DNA from: Micromonospora mirobrigensis
Lineage (GTDB): Bacteria > Actinomycetota > Actinomycetes > Mycobacteriales > Micromonosporaceae
Assembly (NCBI RefSeq): GCF_900091555.1
Contig: NZ_FMCX01000005.1
Coordinates: 310,001-374,000, forward strand
Direction: 5' to 3'
DNA length: 64,000 bases
Shown: positions 40,053 to 47,722 of the stretch, piece after piece
Position numbering within the stretch: the first letter of the stretch is position 1
Layout: each line of letters starts with the position of its first letter
Notes under the pieces: model-generated
The model's database searches: none
What the model was told of the DNA's origin: nothing
Seen by the model: only the letters and a program-made list of their open reading frames with translations
Program-made: the position numbers and the translations under genes

Positions 40053-40874
40053 ATGTCACTCACCCGGAACGCCGAAGCCACCGCCTCGCAGGCAGCGAAC
40101 AGCCGGTGGCTCGAACTGCTGACCCGTGCCGGCTTCATCGGCTACGGCATCGTGCACCTGCTCTTCGCCTGGCTGGCGCTCCAGATCGCCTTCGGCAAGT
40201 CCGGGGAGGAGGGCAACCAGAACGGCGCCCTGCGCACCCTCGGCGACCAGCCGCTCGGCAAGTTCCTGCTGGTGGCGATCGCGGTGGGGCTGATCGCGAT
40301 GGCCATCTGGCAGCTGTTCGAGGCGGTCCTCGGGCACCGCTCGCTGCGGGACAAGGAACGGCTGTTCGAGCGGATCACCTCCGTGGTCCGCACGATCGTC
40401 TTCGCCTGGCTGGCGTACACCGCGATCAAGGTCGTCCAGGACGCCAGCGCCAACGCCTCGGACCAGCAACAGGCGCTGTCGGAGAAGCTGATGACCTCCA
40501 CCGGCGGCCGCTGGCTGGTCGGGCTCGCCGGCCTGGTGCTCGCCGCGGTGGGCATCGGCATGGTGATCTACGGCATCAAGAAGAAGTTCCTGCGCAACCT
40601 CAAGACCGAGCAGATGAACCCGAAGGCGCTCTCGCTGACCCGCCGCCTCGGCATGGCCGGCTACGCGGCCCGGGGCACCGTGTTCGCGATCGCCGGGATC
40701 CTGATCGTCACCGCCGCCGTCAAGTACGACCCGGAGAAGGCCCGTGGCCTGGACGCCGCGCTGCGTACCCTGCGGGACCAGTCGTACGGGCCGGTGCTGC
40801 TGGTGCTGATGGCGCTCGGGATCGCCGCGTTCGGCGTCTACTGCTTCGTGCAGTCCCGCTACCGCAAGGTCTGA
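40053..40874 (+). CDS. DUF1206 membrane protein
   Basis: 273 residues made of three repeats of a two-helix unit, each opening with a motif like ARAGFIGYGIVHLLFAW / WLVGLAGLVLAAVGIGMVIYG / LGMAGYAARGTVFAIAGIL. This is the DUF1206 pattern with six membrane helices. The function of the family is unknown. A GTTT-N15-GGGAGA match at 40018-40042 may be a weak stress-type promoter; if so the transcript starts just before the ATG. Confidence 0.85.
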   Translation: MSLTRNAEATASQAANSRWLELLTRAGFIGYGIVHLLFAWLALQIAFGKSGEEGNQNGALRTLGDQPLGKFLLVAIAVGLIAMAIWQLFEAVLGHRSLRDKERLFERITSVVRTIVFAWLAYTAIKVVQDASANASDQQQALSEKLMTSTGGRWLVGLAGLVLAAVGIGMVIYGIKKKFLRNLKTEQMNPKALSLTRRLGMAGYAARGTVFAIAGILIVTAAVKYDPEKARGLDAALRTLRDQSYGPVLLVLMALGIAAFGVYCFVQSRYRKV

Positions 40875-40944
40875 GGCTGGTCGATACCGGGTTCGCCGGG
40901 CACCATTGGGCCTTTGCCCGATGCCCGGTGGGGGGAGACAGCCT

Positions 40945-42141
40945 GTGCAGAGCTACCTGACGACGATCGCCGCCGCGCTGGGCGCGGCGGCGATCGCGCT
41001 CGTGGTGGTGGAGGTGATCCACCGGGTGGTGCGCCGGCTCGGCCGCCGGTCGCTGCTGATGACCGAGCTGACCGACCACGCCCACCGCTCCTTCCAGCTG
41101 GCCGCCACGGTGCTGGCCGTCCAGCTCGCCGTCCGGTTCAGCACCGGGTACGCCGTGGGCACCGGCTGGCGGCAGGTGGTACTGCACACCCTGGTGCTGG
41201 CCCTGGTGGCCGCCGTGGCGTGGCTGGTGGCCTCGCTGCTGGTGGTGATCGAGGACACCGCGCTGGCCCGGTTCCGGGTCGACGTGCCCAACAACCGGCA
41301 CGCCCGCCGGGTGCGTACCCAGGTGGTGCTGCTGCGCCGGCTCACCATCGCGATGATCGTGGTGCTGGCCGTCGGCGTGATGCTGATGACCTTCCCGGCC
41401 GTACGCGGCATCGGCGCCGGCGTGCTGACCAGCGCCGGTGTCGTCGGTGTGGTCGCCGCGCTGGCCGCGCAGAGCCTGCTCGGCAACGTCTTCGCCGGCC
41501 TCCAGCTCGCCTTCAGCGACGCGGTACGCCTCGACGACGTGGTGGTGGTCGAGGGGGAGTGGGGCCGGATCGAGGAGCTGACCCTCAGCTACGTGGTGGT
41601 GCAGATCTGGGACGACCGGCGGCTGATCCTGCCCACCTCGTACTTCACCAGCAAGCCGTTCCAGAACTGGACCCGGACCGAGGCGGCGGTGCTCGGCACC
41701 GCCGAGTTCGACCTCGACTGGTCCATCCCGGTCCAGGCGATGCGCGAGGAGCTGCGCCGGTTGGTGGAGAGCACCGAGCTCTGGGACGGCCGGGTCTGCG
41801 TACTCCAGGTCACCGACGCCACCGGCGGCATGATCAAGGTGCGGGCGCTGGTCAGCGCCGCCGACGCGGGCAGCCTCTGGGACCTGCGCTGCCTGGTCCG
41901 TGAGCACCTGGTCGGCTGGGTCCGTGACCACCGGCCGACCGCCCTGCCCCGGCTGCGCACCGAGCTGGGCGACGCCTCCGGCACGCTGCCGTGGCAGTGG
42001 GTGCAGCCCCGCCGGCCGGTCCGTCGGCTCGCCGACCCGGAGATGCCGGACGACGCGCGGGTCTTCGGCGGCAGCGACGACGGCGACGCCCGCAGCGAGG
42101 CCTTCGTCGGCCCCGAGGAGCACGCCGAGAGCCGCCGCTGA
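40945..42141 (+). CDS. Mechanosensitive channel, MscS family
   Basis: 398 residues. About four hydrophobic segments are followed by the MscS pore and beta domain: GVLTSAGVVGVVAALAAQSLLGNVFAGLQLAFSDAVRLDDVVVV (glycine/alanine-rich pore helix) and EWGRIEELTLSYVVVQIWDDRRLILPTSYFTSKPFQNWTR. A cytosolic vestibule domain and an acidic tail follow. It opens on hypo-osmotic shock. GTG 40945 is chosen because GGGGGGAGA precedes it by seven bases; the annotated upstream frame adds only 13 unconvincing residues. Confidence 0.87.
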   Translation: MQSYLTTIAAALGAAAIALVVVEVIHRVVRRLGRRSLLMTELTDHAHRSFQLAATVLAVQLAVRFSTGYAVGTGWRQVVLHTLVLALVAAVAWLVASLLVVIEDTALARFRVDVPNNRHARRVRTQVVLLRRLTIAMIVVLAVGVMLMTFPAVRGIGAGVLTSAGVVGVVAALAAQSLLGNVFAGLQLAFSDAVRLDDVVVVEGEWGRIEELTLSYVVVQIWDDRRLILPTSYFTSKPFQNWTRTEAAVLGTAEFDLDWSIPVQAMREELRRLVESTELWDGRVCVLQVTDATGGMIKVRALVSAADAGSLWDLRCLVREHLVGWVRDHRPTALPRLRTELGDASGTLPWQWVQPRRPVRRLADPEMPDDARVFGGSDDGDARSEAFVGPEEHAESRR

Positions 42142-42500
42142 GCCGCCGGCCCGACCCCCGCGCCCCCGGTCACCCGCAGGTGGCCGGGGGCGCGGTCGGC
42201 TCCGGCGCGTCGCCTTGGCGGGCGGCGGGTCGCGGCCGGTGCGTGACCTCCGGCCGTCGCGGGCGTTGGCCCGTACGCCGGGTCCGTCCAGCCGGTGCGG
42301 GGCGGACCGGTGGCCGTCGGGGGGTTTGACGGCCCCGTTCCGGGGGACCTGCTGCGCACGCCCTGCGTCCGGCCGGTCACCCGTCGGTGGCCACGGCCGG
42401 GCGGCGGGCGCGTGCGGCCGGTTTCCACCGGTCGCCCCGCGCAGGATTGACGGGCGGCGGCTCCGGGCATACAGCGCGGTGATGATGAAAGGAGGACAGC
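42142..42500 (+). other. Intergenic spacer with terminator and candidate promoter
   Basis: 359 bases without a gene. The start holds the hairpin at 42160-42193. The end holds a GATT-N16-GGGCAT match at 42453-42478 that may drive the Holin-X operon, and an AAGGAGG ribosome site before ATG 42501. Nothing is seen in between. Confidence 0.5.
42160..42193 (+). terminator. Hairpin after the MscS gene
   Basis: GCGCCCCCGG (42160-42169) pairs with CCGGGGGCGC (42184-42193), with inner CACC/GGTG pairs and a small loop. Confidence 0.65.
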
Positions 42501-42935
42501 ATGGCTGACGTCGCGAGTCGCAGCACGTCCCGGACCGGGAGCGAGCCGTCCACCGCCGAGCTGGTGCAGCGGGCCACCGAGCAGGTCTCCCGCCTGGTGC
42601 GGGACGAGTTGGCGCTGGCCCGGGCGGAGTTGACCGAGAAGGGCAAGCACGCCGGGATCGGGATCGGACTCTTCGGCGGCGGCGGGGTGATGGCCCTGTA
42701 CGGCGCCGGCGCGCTGGTCGCCACCGTGATCCTGCTGCTGGCGCTGGTGATGCCCGCGTGGCTGGCCGCCCTGATCGTGGCGGTGGTGCTCTTCGTGCTC
42801 GCCGGGATCCTCGCCCTGATCGGCAAGAAGCAGGTCAGCCGTGCCGTCCCGCCGGTGCCGGAGGCGACGGTCCGCAGCCTTCGGGCGGACGTGGACACCG
42901 TCACCGCCGCGGTGAAGGACGGGAGGCGGGCATGA
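42501..42935 (+). CDS. Actinobacterial Holin-X (phage-holin superfamily III) protein
   Basis: 144 residues. An N-terminal amphipathic helix (STAELVQRATEQVSRLVRDELALARAELTEKGKHAG) precedes two membrane helices (GIGLFGGGGVMALYGAGALVATVILLLALVMPAWLAALIVAVVLFVLAGILALIG in sequence, shown here as two blocks) and a polar tail. This is the Holin-X/DUF1469 layout, common in actinobacteria and usually not phage-linked. It is the first gene of a three-gene operon with DUF3618 and DUF4235 proteins. AAGGAGG supports the ATG. Confidence 0.82.
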   Translation: MADVASRSTSRTGSEPSTAELVQRATEQVSRLVRDELALARAELTEKGKHAGIGIGLFGGGGVMALYGAGALVATVILLLALVMPAWLAALIVAVVLFVLAGILALIGKKQVSRAVPPVPEATVRSLRADVDTVTAAVKDGRRA

Positions 42936-43342
42936 CGACGGGCAACGGGACCGGTGACAAGGAGGCGCTCCGCGAGGAGATCCGCCGGACCCGGGTGGAA
43001 CTGGGCGAGACCATGGAGTTGCTGGCCGCGAGGACGGACGTGAAGGCCCGGCTGCGGGAGTCCGCCGAGCAGGCCAGGGAGCGGATGCGGGAGCAGGCGG
43101 CGCAGACCGTGGCCCGGGTGCGCGGGCAGGCGGCGCAGAAGGCCGTCGTGATGCGCGACCAGGCCGCGCAGAAGGCCGTCGTGATGCGCGGCCAGGCCGC
43201 GCAGAAGGCGCAGGTCGCGCGGGTGCAGGCGTACGAGCGGGGGGCCGCCGTGCGGCGTAACCCCGCGCCGTGGGCGGCGGTCGCGGCGGGTGCCGTGGCG
43301 ACCGTGATCGTGCTGTTGATCGTGCGGGGGAGGCGTTCGTGA
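42932..43342 (+). CDS. DUF3618 protein with 11-residue repeats
   Basis: 136 residues. The DUF3618 opening (DKEALREEIRRTRVELGETMELLAARTDVKARL) is followed by a long helix with three near-identical 11-residue units (VARVRGQAAQK, AVVMRDQAAQK, AVVMRGQAAQK), then one C-terminal membrane helix (AAVAAGAVATVIVLLIV) and a basic end. The overlap ATGA joins it to Holin-X. It probably sits at the membrane with a rod-like helix in the cytosol; function unknown. Confidence 0.82.
   Translation: MTTGNGTGDKEALREEIRRTRVELGETMELLAARTDVKARLRESAEQARERMREQAAQTVARVRGQAAQKAVVMRDQAAQKAVVMRGQAAQKAQVARVQAYERGAAVRRNPAPWAAVAAGAVATVIVLLIVRGRRS
43109..43207 (+). repeat. Three 33-base tandem units inside the DUF3618 gene
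   Basis: Units 43109-43141, 43142-43174 and 43175-43207. The last two differ by one base; the first is more diverged. Each codes for 11 residues ending in QAAQK. Confidence 0.85.
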
Positions 43343-43611
43343 GCAAGGGCATCGGCAAGGCCGCGTACAAGCCGGTCGGGGTGCTGCTCGGCATCGCCGC
43401 GGGCACCGTCGCCGGGGCGATCTTCCGCAAGGTCTGGACGATCACCGCCGGCGACGGCGAGGCGCCCAGCGCGACCGACGAGGACCGCCGCTGGGGTGAG
43501 ATCCTGGCCGCCGCGGCGCTCCAGGGCGCCATCTTCGCGGTGGTCCGGGCGGCCGTCGACCGTGGCGGCGCGGTCGGGGTACGCAGGCTGACCGGCCGCT
43601 GGCCGGACTGA
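43339..43611 (+). CDS. DUF4235 membrane protein
   Basis: 90 residues: VSKGIGKAAYKPVGVLLGIAAGTVAGAIFRKVW (one membrane helix), an acidic loop, then EILAAAALQGAIFAVVRAAVDRGGAVGVRRLTG (second helix). This matches DUF4235, which commonly follows DUF3618 in actinobacterial operons. The GTG start overlaps the previous stop (GTGA). Function unknown. Confidence 0.82.
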   Translation: MSKGIGKAAYKPVGVLLGIAAGTVAGAIFRKVWTITAGDGEAPSATDEDRRWGEILAAAALQGAIFAVVRAAVDRGGAVGVRRLTGRWPD

Positions 43612-43622
43612 GCGTGACGACA

Positions 43623-43665
43623 GCGAAGGCCCCCTTCCGGCATCGACCGGTGGGGGGCCTTTCGC
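43623..43665 (+). terminator. Terminator of the Holin-X operon
   Basis: AAGGCCCCC (43626-43634) pairs with GGGGGCCTT (43653-43661), and flanking GCG/CGC extend the stem with a single bulged T. Confidence 0.7.
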
Positions 43666-43901
43666 ACGGGCGGGACCGGCCCGGCCAGTCGATGAAGACA
43701 TCCGTCAGGTCACATGTCGGAGAATTTCGTCCGGTGGTCTGTGCAGAGTTTCCGCCACGTGATTTGCTGTTCCACGCTGTTGCGAGATGGCGAGGGTTGA
43801 GAGAAGTCTCCTTCACCGGGGGCCGCCTCAGGCGCCGCTGCTCGAAAACGGCCAATCGGCCGCACGGCGTGCTCGGCCGCCAGTTTTAGAAGGAGATACA
43901 C

Positions 43902-44105
43902 ATGGCGCAGGGAACCGTGAAGTGGTTCAACGCAGACAAGGGCTTCGGCTTCATCACCGTCGACGGCGGGGGTGCTGACGTGTTCGTCCACTTCTCGGCC
44001 ATCCAGACCAGCGGCTACCGCTCGCTGGAGGAGAACCAGCGGGTGGAGTTCGAGATCGCCCAGGGTCAGAAGGGTCCGCAGGCCGAGCAGGTCCGCCCCA
44101 TCTGA
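43902..44105 (+). CDS. cspA: Cold-shock domain protein
   Basis: 67 residues, standard length for bacterial cold-shock proteins: MAQGTVKWFNADKGFGFITV with RNP1 (KGFGFI), ADVFVHFSAI with RNP2 (VFVHF), and a C-terminal EFEIAQGQKGPQAEQVRPI. It binds single-stranded RNA/DNA as an RNA chaperone. AGAAGGAGATACAC-ATG is an unusually strong ribosome site. The spacer 43666-43901 is less G+C rich and probably contains a long regulatory leader, as in many csp genes. The symbol is by family; another csp paralog is equally possible. Confidence 0.9.
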   Translation: MAQGTVKWFNADKGFGFITVDGGGADVFVHFSAIQTSGYRSLEENQRVEFEIAQGQKGPQAEQVRPI

Positions 44106-44168
44106 TCGAGCAGGGACCGGCCGGCAGCCGCCGGTCCGGTGATCCGGACCCCCGGATCGACGTGAAGT

Positions 44169-44195
44169 CCCGCGTCCTTCTGGACGCGGGGCTTT
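44169..44195 (+). terminator. Intrinsic terminator of the cold-shock gene
   Basis: CCCGCGTCC, TTCT loop, GGACGCGGG, then GCTTT: a 9-base-pair stem with a short T run. Confidence 0.75.
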
Positions 44196-44299
44196 CCGCT
44201 GTCCGGGGCGCGGGCCGAGGGCGCACAGCCGCAACCCGGCCCGTCCGGGGGTGGCGCACCGGCCGCGGGCCCAGCGGGCGCCGGCCGGTCAGTCCCGGG

Positions 44300-44494
44300 T
44301 CAGGGGCGGCGGCGGGAGCGCAGTCCGCGCCAGAGCACGAAGAGTCCGATCAGGACCAGCAGCGGCCCGAGCAGCGCCCAGATCCGCTGGTCGGTCATCA
44401 CGCTGCCCCCGACGTAGCCCAGGCCCTGCACCGTCCACACGGCCCCGACCACCACGGCCAGCAGGCCGAGGGTCAGCGTCAGCCACCCCTTCAT
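44300..44494 (-). CDS. Small two-helix membrane protein
   Basis: 64 residues: MKGWLTLTLGLLAVVVGAVWTVQ (helix 1), then GLGYVGGSVMTDQ and IWALLGPLLVLIGLFVLWRGL (helix 2), ending RSRRRP. ATG 44494 has GGGGAG upstream; the longer frame from 44566 adds basic residues with no ribosome site. It is a type frequently seen in actinobacteria; function unknown. Confidence 0.75.
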   Translation of the reverse strand: MKGWLTLTLGLLAVVVGAVWTVQGLGYVGGSVMTDQRIWALLGPLLVLIGLFVLWRGLRSRRRP

Positions 44495-44624
44495 CGTTCT
44501 CCCCTCCGCGCGGACCCCGGTCCTCCAGCATGCGCCACACCGGCCCCGGGTCCGGCGGCGACGCACCGCACGGCGGTCGGGTCGACTGGCCGGACGCGCC
44601 GGGCCGGAGCCCGGCGCGGCGTGC

Positions 44625-45608
44625 TCACCACCGGTGGTGCACCTGCGGCCGGATCAGCTCGTCGTAGGTGTCCCGCACGGCGGCCGACTCGGTCCCGCCC
44701 AGCGGCGCGAGGTCGGCGGTGGCGGCGTTGCGGCGGGCCTGTTGGGCGTCGCGGGCACCGGGGATGACCACGGTGACCCCGGGCTGGTCGAGCACCCAGC
44801 GCAGGGCGAACTGCGCCATCGTGCGGTCGTCGCCGACCAGCGGAGCGAGCCGGCGTACGGCGGCCAGGCCGAGGTCGTAGTCCACACCGGAGAAGGTCTC
44901 GCCGACGTCGAAGGACTCGCCGTGCCGGTTGAAGTTCCGGTGGTCGTCGGCGGGGAAGGTGGTGTGCTCGTCGTACCGGCCGGAGAGCAGGCCGCTGGCC
45001 AGCGGAACCCGGGCGATGACGCCGACGCCGGCCGCCGCGGCGGCGGGCAGCACCCGGTCCAGGGGCTTGAGCCGGACCGCGTTGAGGATGATCTGGACGC
45101 TGGCGACGCCCGGCCGGGCGATCGCGGTGAGCGCCTGGTCGCAGGTCTCCACGCTGACCCCGTAGCCGGCGATCCGCTCTTCGGCGACCAGGGTGTCCAG
45201 GGCGTCGAAGACCCGGTCGTCGGCGAAGACCGGGGTGGGCGGGCAGTGCAGCTGGACCAGGTCGAGGGTGTCGACGCCGAGGTTGGCCCGGGACCGGTCG
45301 GTCCAGGCCCGGAAGTTCTCCAGGGTGTACGCCTCGGGCACCTGCTCCACCCGGCGGCCCATCTTGGTCGCCACGGTCAGGTCGTGCCCGGGGCGCCCGC
45401 GCAGGAACCGCCCGATGAGCTGCTCGCTGCGGCCGTCGCCGTACACGTCGGCGGTGTCCAGGAAGGTGACCCCGGCGTCCACGGCGGCGGCCAGGACGCC
45501 CATCGCGTCGTCCTCGCTGACCTGCCCCCAGTCGCCGCCGAGCTGCCAGGCGCCGAGTCCGACGATGCCGACGCGCCGGCCGAGCCGGTCGAAGCTGCGC
45601 TGTTCCAT
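44625..45608 (-). CDS. Aldo/keto reductase
   Basis: 327 residues of the AKR barrel: SFDRLGRRVGIVGLGAWQLGGDWG, VTFLDTADVYGDGRSEQLIG (Asp and Tyr of the tetrad), TVATKMGRR (Lys), LDLVQLHCPP (His) and a C-terminal VTVVIPGARDAQQARRN cofactor-binding segment. It reduces aldehydes or ketones with NADPH; the substrate is unknown. ATG 45608 has a leaderless element TAGGCT seven bases upstream. Confidence 0.88.
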   Translation of the reverse strand: MEQRSFDRLGRRVGIVGLGAWQLGGDWGQVSEDDAMGVLAAAVDAGVTFLDTADVYGDGRSEQLIGRFLRGRPGHDLTVATKMGRRVEQVPEAYTLENFRAWTDRSRANLGVDTLDLVQLHCPPTPVFADDRVFDALDTLVAEERIAGYGVSVETCDQALTAIARPGVASVQIILNAVRLKPLDRVLPAAAAAGVGVIARVPLASGLLSGRYDEHTTFPADDHRNFNRHGESFDVGETFSGVDYDLGLAAVRRLAPLVGDDRTMAQFALRWVLDQPGVTVVIPGARDAQQARRNAATADLAPLGGTESAAVRDTYDELIRPQVHHRW

Positions 45609-45615
45609 TGGACCG

Positions 45616-45621
45616 AGCCTA
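45616..45621 (-). promoter_or_regulatory. Leaderless -10 element of the aldo/keto reductase gene
   Basis: TAGGCT, seven bases before ATG 45608 on the minus strand. Confidence 0.45.
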
Positions 45622-45695
45622 ATGAGTGGGTTGCCGGAGCGCGCGGCGGGCCGTACCGTCGCCAACAAGACGGACGTACGGTTTGGGAGGCTGTC

Positions 45696-46490
45696 ATGTG
45701 GGATCCGACCACCTATCTGCGCTACGGCGACCAGCGGTCCCGGCCCTTCCACGACCTGGTGGCCCGCATCGCGGCCGACCGCCCCCGGGCGGTGGCCGAC
45801 CTCGGGTGCGGCCCCGGCACGCTGACCGCCACCCTCGCGCGGCGCTGGCCGGCCGCCCGGATCACCGGCCTCGACTCCTCCGCGGAGATGATCGGCCGCG
45901 CCGCCGCGCTGGACACCCCGGTCCACTTCACCGTCGGTGACGTCCGCGACTGGCGTCCGGGTGCCGACGACGACGTGCTGGTCTGCAACGCGGTGTTGCA
46001 GTGGGTGCCCGGCCACGAGGAGCTGCTCACCCGCTGGGCCGGCGAGCTGCCCGCCGGGGCCTGGCTGGCGTTCCAGGTGCCCGGCAACTTCGCCGCCCCC
46101 TCGCACCGGGCGCTGCGCGAGGTCGCCCGCCGCGACCGGTGGGCCGCCGTCCTGGGCCCGCTGCTGCGTGAGGCCCCGGTGGGCGACCCGGCCGACTACG
46201 CGGCGCTGCTCACCGCCGCCGGCTGCGCGGTGGACGCCTGGGAGACCACCTACCTGCACCTGCTGCCGGCCCCCGACGGCGCCGCACACCCCGTGCTGAG
46301 CTGGATGGAGGGGACGGCGCTGCGCCCGGTCCGGGCCGCGCTGGACGCCGCCGGCTGGTCGGACTTCCGCGCCGAGCTGGGGGTACGACTCGCCGAGGCC
46401 TACCCGGTACGGCAGGGTCAGGTGTACTTCCCGTTCCGCCGTATCTTCGTGGTGGCCCGTACCGGCGCCCACACTGAGGAGAAACCGTGA
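45696..46490 (+). CDS. Trans-aconitate 2-methyltransferase-like enzyme
   Basis: 264 residues, length and motifs as in Tam: MWDPTTYLRYGDQRSRPFHDLVARI opening, AVADLGCGPGTLTATLARRWP (SAM site), ITGLDSSAEMIGRA, VCNAVLQWVPGHEELLTRW and LAFQVPGNFAAPSHRALREV. Tam esterifies trans-aconitate that forms from cis-aconitate. Other small-acid substrates are possible. GGGAGG precedes ATG 45696 by five bases. Its stop overlaps the next gene's GTG. Confidence 0.83.
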   Translation: MWDPTTYLRYGDQRSRPFHDLVARIAADRPRAVADLGCGPGTLTATLARRWPAARITGLDSSAEMIGRAAALDTPVHFTVGDVRDWRPGADDDVLVCNAVLQWVPGHEELLTRWAGELPAGAWLAFQVPGNFAAPSHRALREVARRDRWAAVLGPLLREAPVGDPADYAALLTAAGCAVDAWETTYLHLLPAPDGAAHPVLSWMEGTALRPVRAALDAAGWSDFRAELGVRLAEAYPVRQGQVYFPFRRIFVVARTGAHTEEKP

Positions 46491-47512
46491 CCGACCTGCC
46501 CACCTTCATCGCCGGGCTGCCGAAGGTGGAGCTGCACGTGCACCACGTGGGCTCCGCCTCGCCCCGGATCGTCGCCGAGCTGGCGGCGCGGCACGAGGGA
46601 CGCAGCCCCGTCCCCGCCGACCCGGACAAGCTCGCCGACTACTTCGCGTTCCGCGACTTCGCCCACTTCATCGAGGTCTACCTCAGCGTCGTCGACCTGA
46701 TCCGCGACCCCGAGGACGTCTGGATCCTCACCCACGAGGTGGCCCGCGAACTGGCCCGCCAGCAGGTCCGCTACGCCGAGCTGACCGTCACCCCGTACTC
46801 GCACGTGCACCGGGGCATCCCGGCGCCGGCGTTCTGCGAGGCCATCGAGGACGCCCGCAAGCGGGCCGAGGCCGACTTCGGCATCGCGCTGCGCTGGTGC
46901 TTCGACATCCCCGGCGAGGCCGGCCTGCCCGCCGCCGAGGAGACGTTGCGGATCGCCCTGGAGGAACGCCCCGACGGGCTGATCAGCTTCGGTCTGGGCG
47001 GCCCGGAGATCGGCGTGCCCCGGCCGCAGTTCAAGCCGTACTTCGACCGGGCCCGGGCGGCCGGGCTGCGGTCGGTGCCGCACGCCGGGGAGACCACCGG
47101 CCCGCAGACCATCTGGGACGCCCTGCGCGAGCTGGGCGCCGAGCGGATCGGGCACGGCATCTCCGCCGCGCAGGACCCGGAGCTGCTGGCGTACCTGGCG
47201 CAGCACGGCATCGCCCTGGAGGTCTGCCCCACCTCCAACGTACGCACCCGGGCGGTGCCGACCATCGCCGAGCACCCGCTGCGGCGGCTGGTCGACGCCG
47301 GCGTGCTGGTCACCATCAACTCCGACGACCCGCCGATGTTCGGCACCACCCTCAACGAGGAGTACGCCGTCGCCGCGTCGCTGCTGGACGCCGGCCCGGA
47401 GGGCCTGGCCGGGCTGGCCCGCAACGCGGTCACCGCGTCCTTTCTGGAGCCGGCGGAGAAGGCGCGGATCGGCGCCGAGATCGACGCGTACCTGGCGGGT
47501 GTCGCCGGCTGA
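46487..47512 (+). CDS. Adenosine deaminase family enzyme
   Basis: 341 residues of the metal-dependent amidohydrolase barrel: PKVELHVHHVGSASP (metal HxH), SVPHAGETTGPQTIWDAL (His and catalytic Glu), RIGHGISAA and VTINSDDPPMFGTTL (metal Asp). The VHHVGS form replaces the VHLDG of classical adenosine deaminases. It is shared by a large actinobacterial group, of which some members deaminate 6-amino-6-deoxyfutalosine for menaquinone synthesis rather than adenosine. So the substrate may be either. No futalosine genes are in the window. The GTG start is coupled to the Tam-like gene. Confidence 0.82.
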   Translation: MTDLPTFIAGLPKVELHVHHVGSASPRIVAELAARHEGRSPVPADPDKLADYFAFRDFAHFIEVYLSVVDLIRDPEDVWILTHEVARELARQQVRYAELTVTPYSHVHRGIPAPAFCEAIEDARKRAEADFGIALRWCFDIPGEAGLPAAEETLRIALEERPDGLISFGLGGPEIGVPRPQFKPYFDRARAAGLRSVPHAGETTGPQTIWDALRELGAERIGHGISAAQDPELLAYLAQHGIALEVCPTSNVRTRAVPTIAEHPLRRLVDAGVLVTINSDDPPMFGTTLNEEYAVAASLLDAGPEGLAGLARNAVTASFLEPAEKARIGAEIDAYLAGVAG

Positions 47513-47722
47513 GCGGCGGGGGGAGGTGGCGCGCGGCGGAAGCCTGGTGTGGGGGGACCGGCTCCCGCCGCGCGCTGCTCCGCCGGCCGGGTGGGTGGAA
47601 CGGGGCGAATGGCCGGCGGAACTGATGGGTTCGAAGACGATCCTGACAGGTCGCGGGCCGGACCCCGGCACCGTTAACCCGGATCTAAGGAAGACTTGCG
47701 GCGGCGCACAGCCGACGCCGGT

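Noticed and set aside
42501..42935. Holin-X protein as evidence of a prophage
   Set aside because: It is part of a common actinobacterial operon with DUF3618 and DUF4235 and has no phage genes around it.
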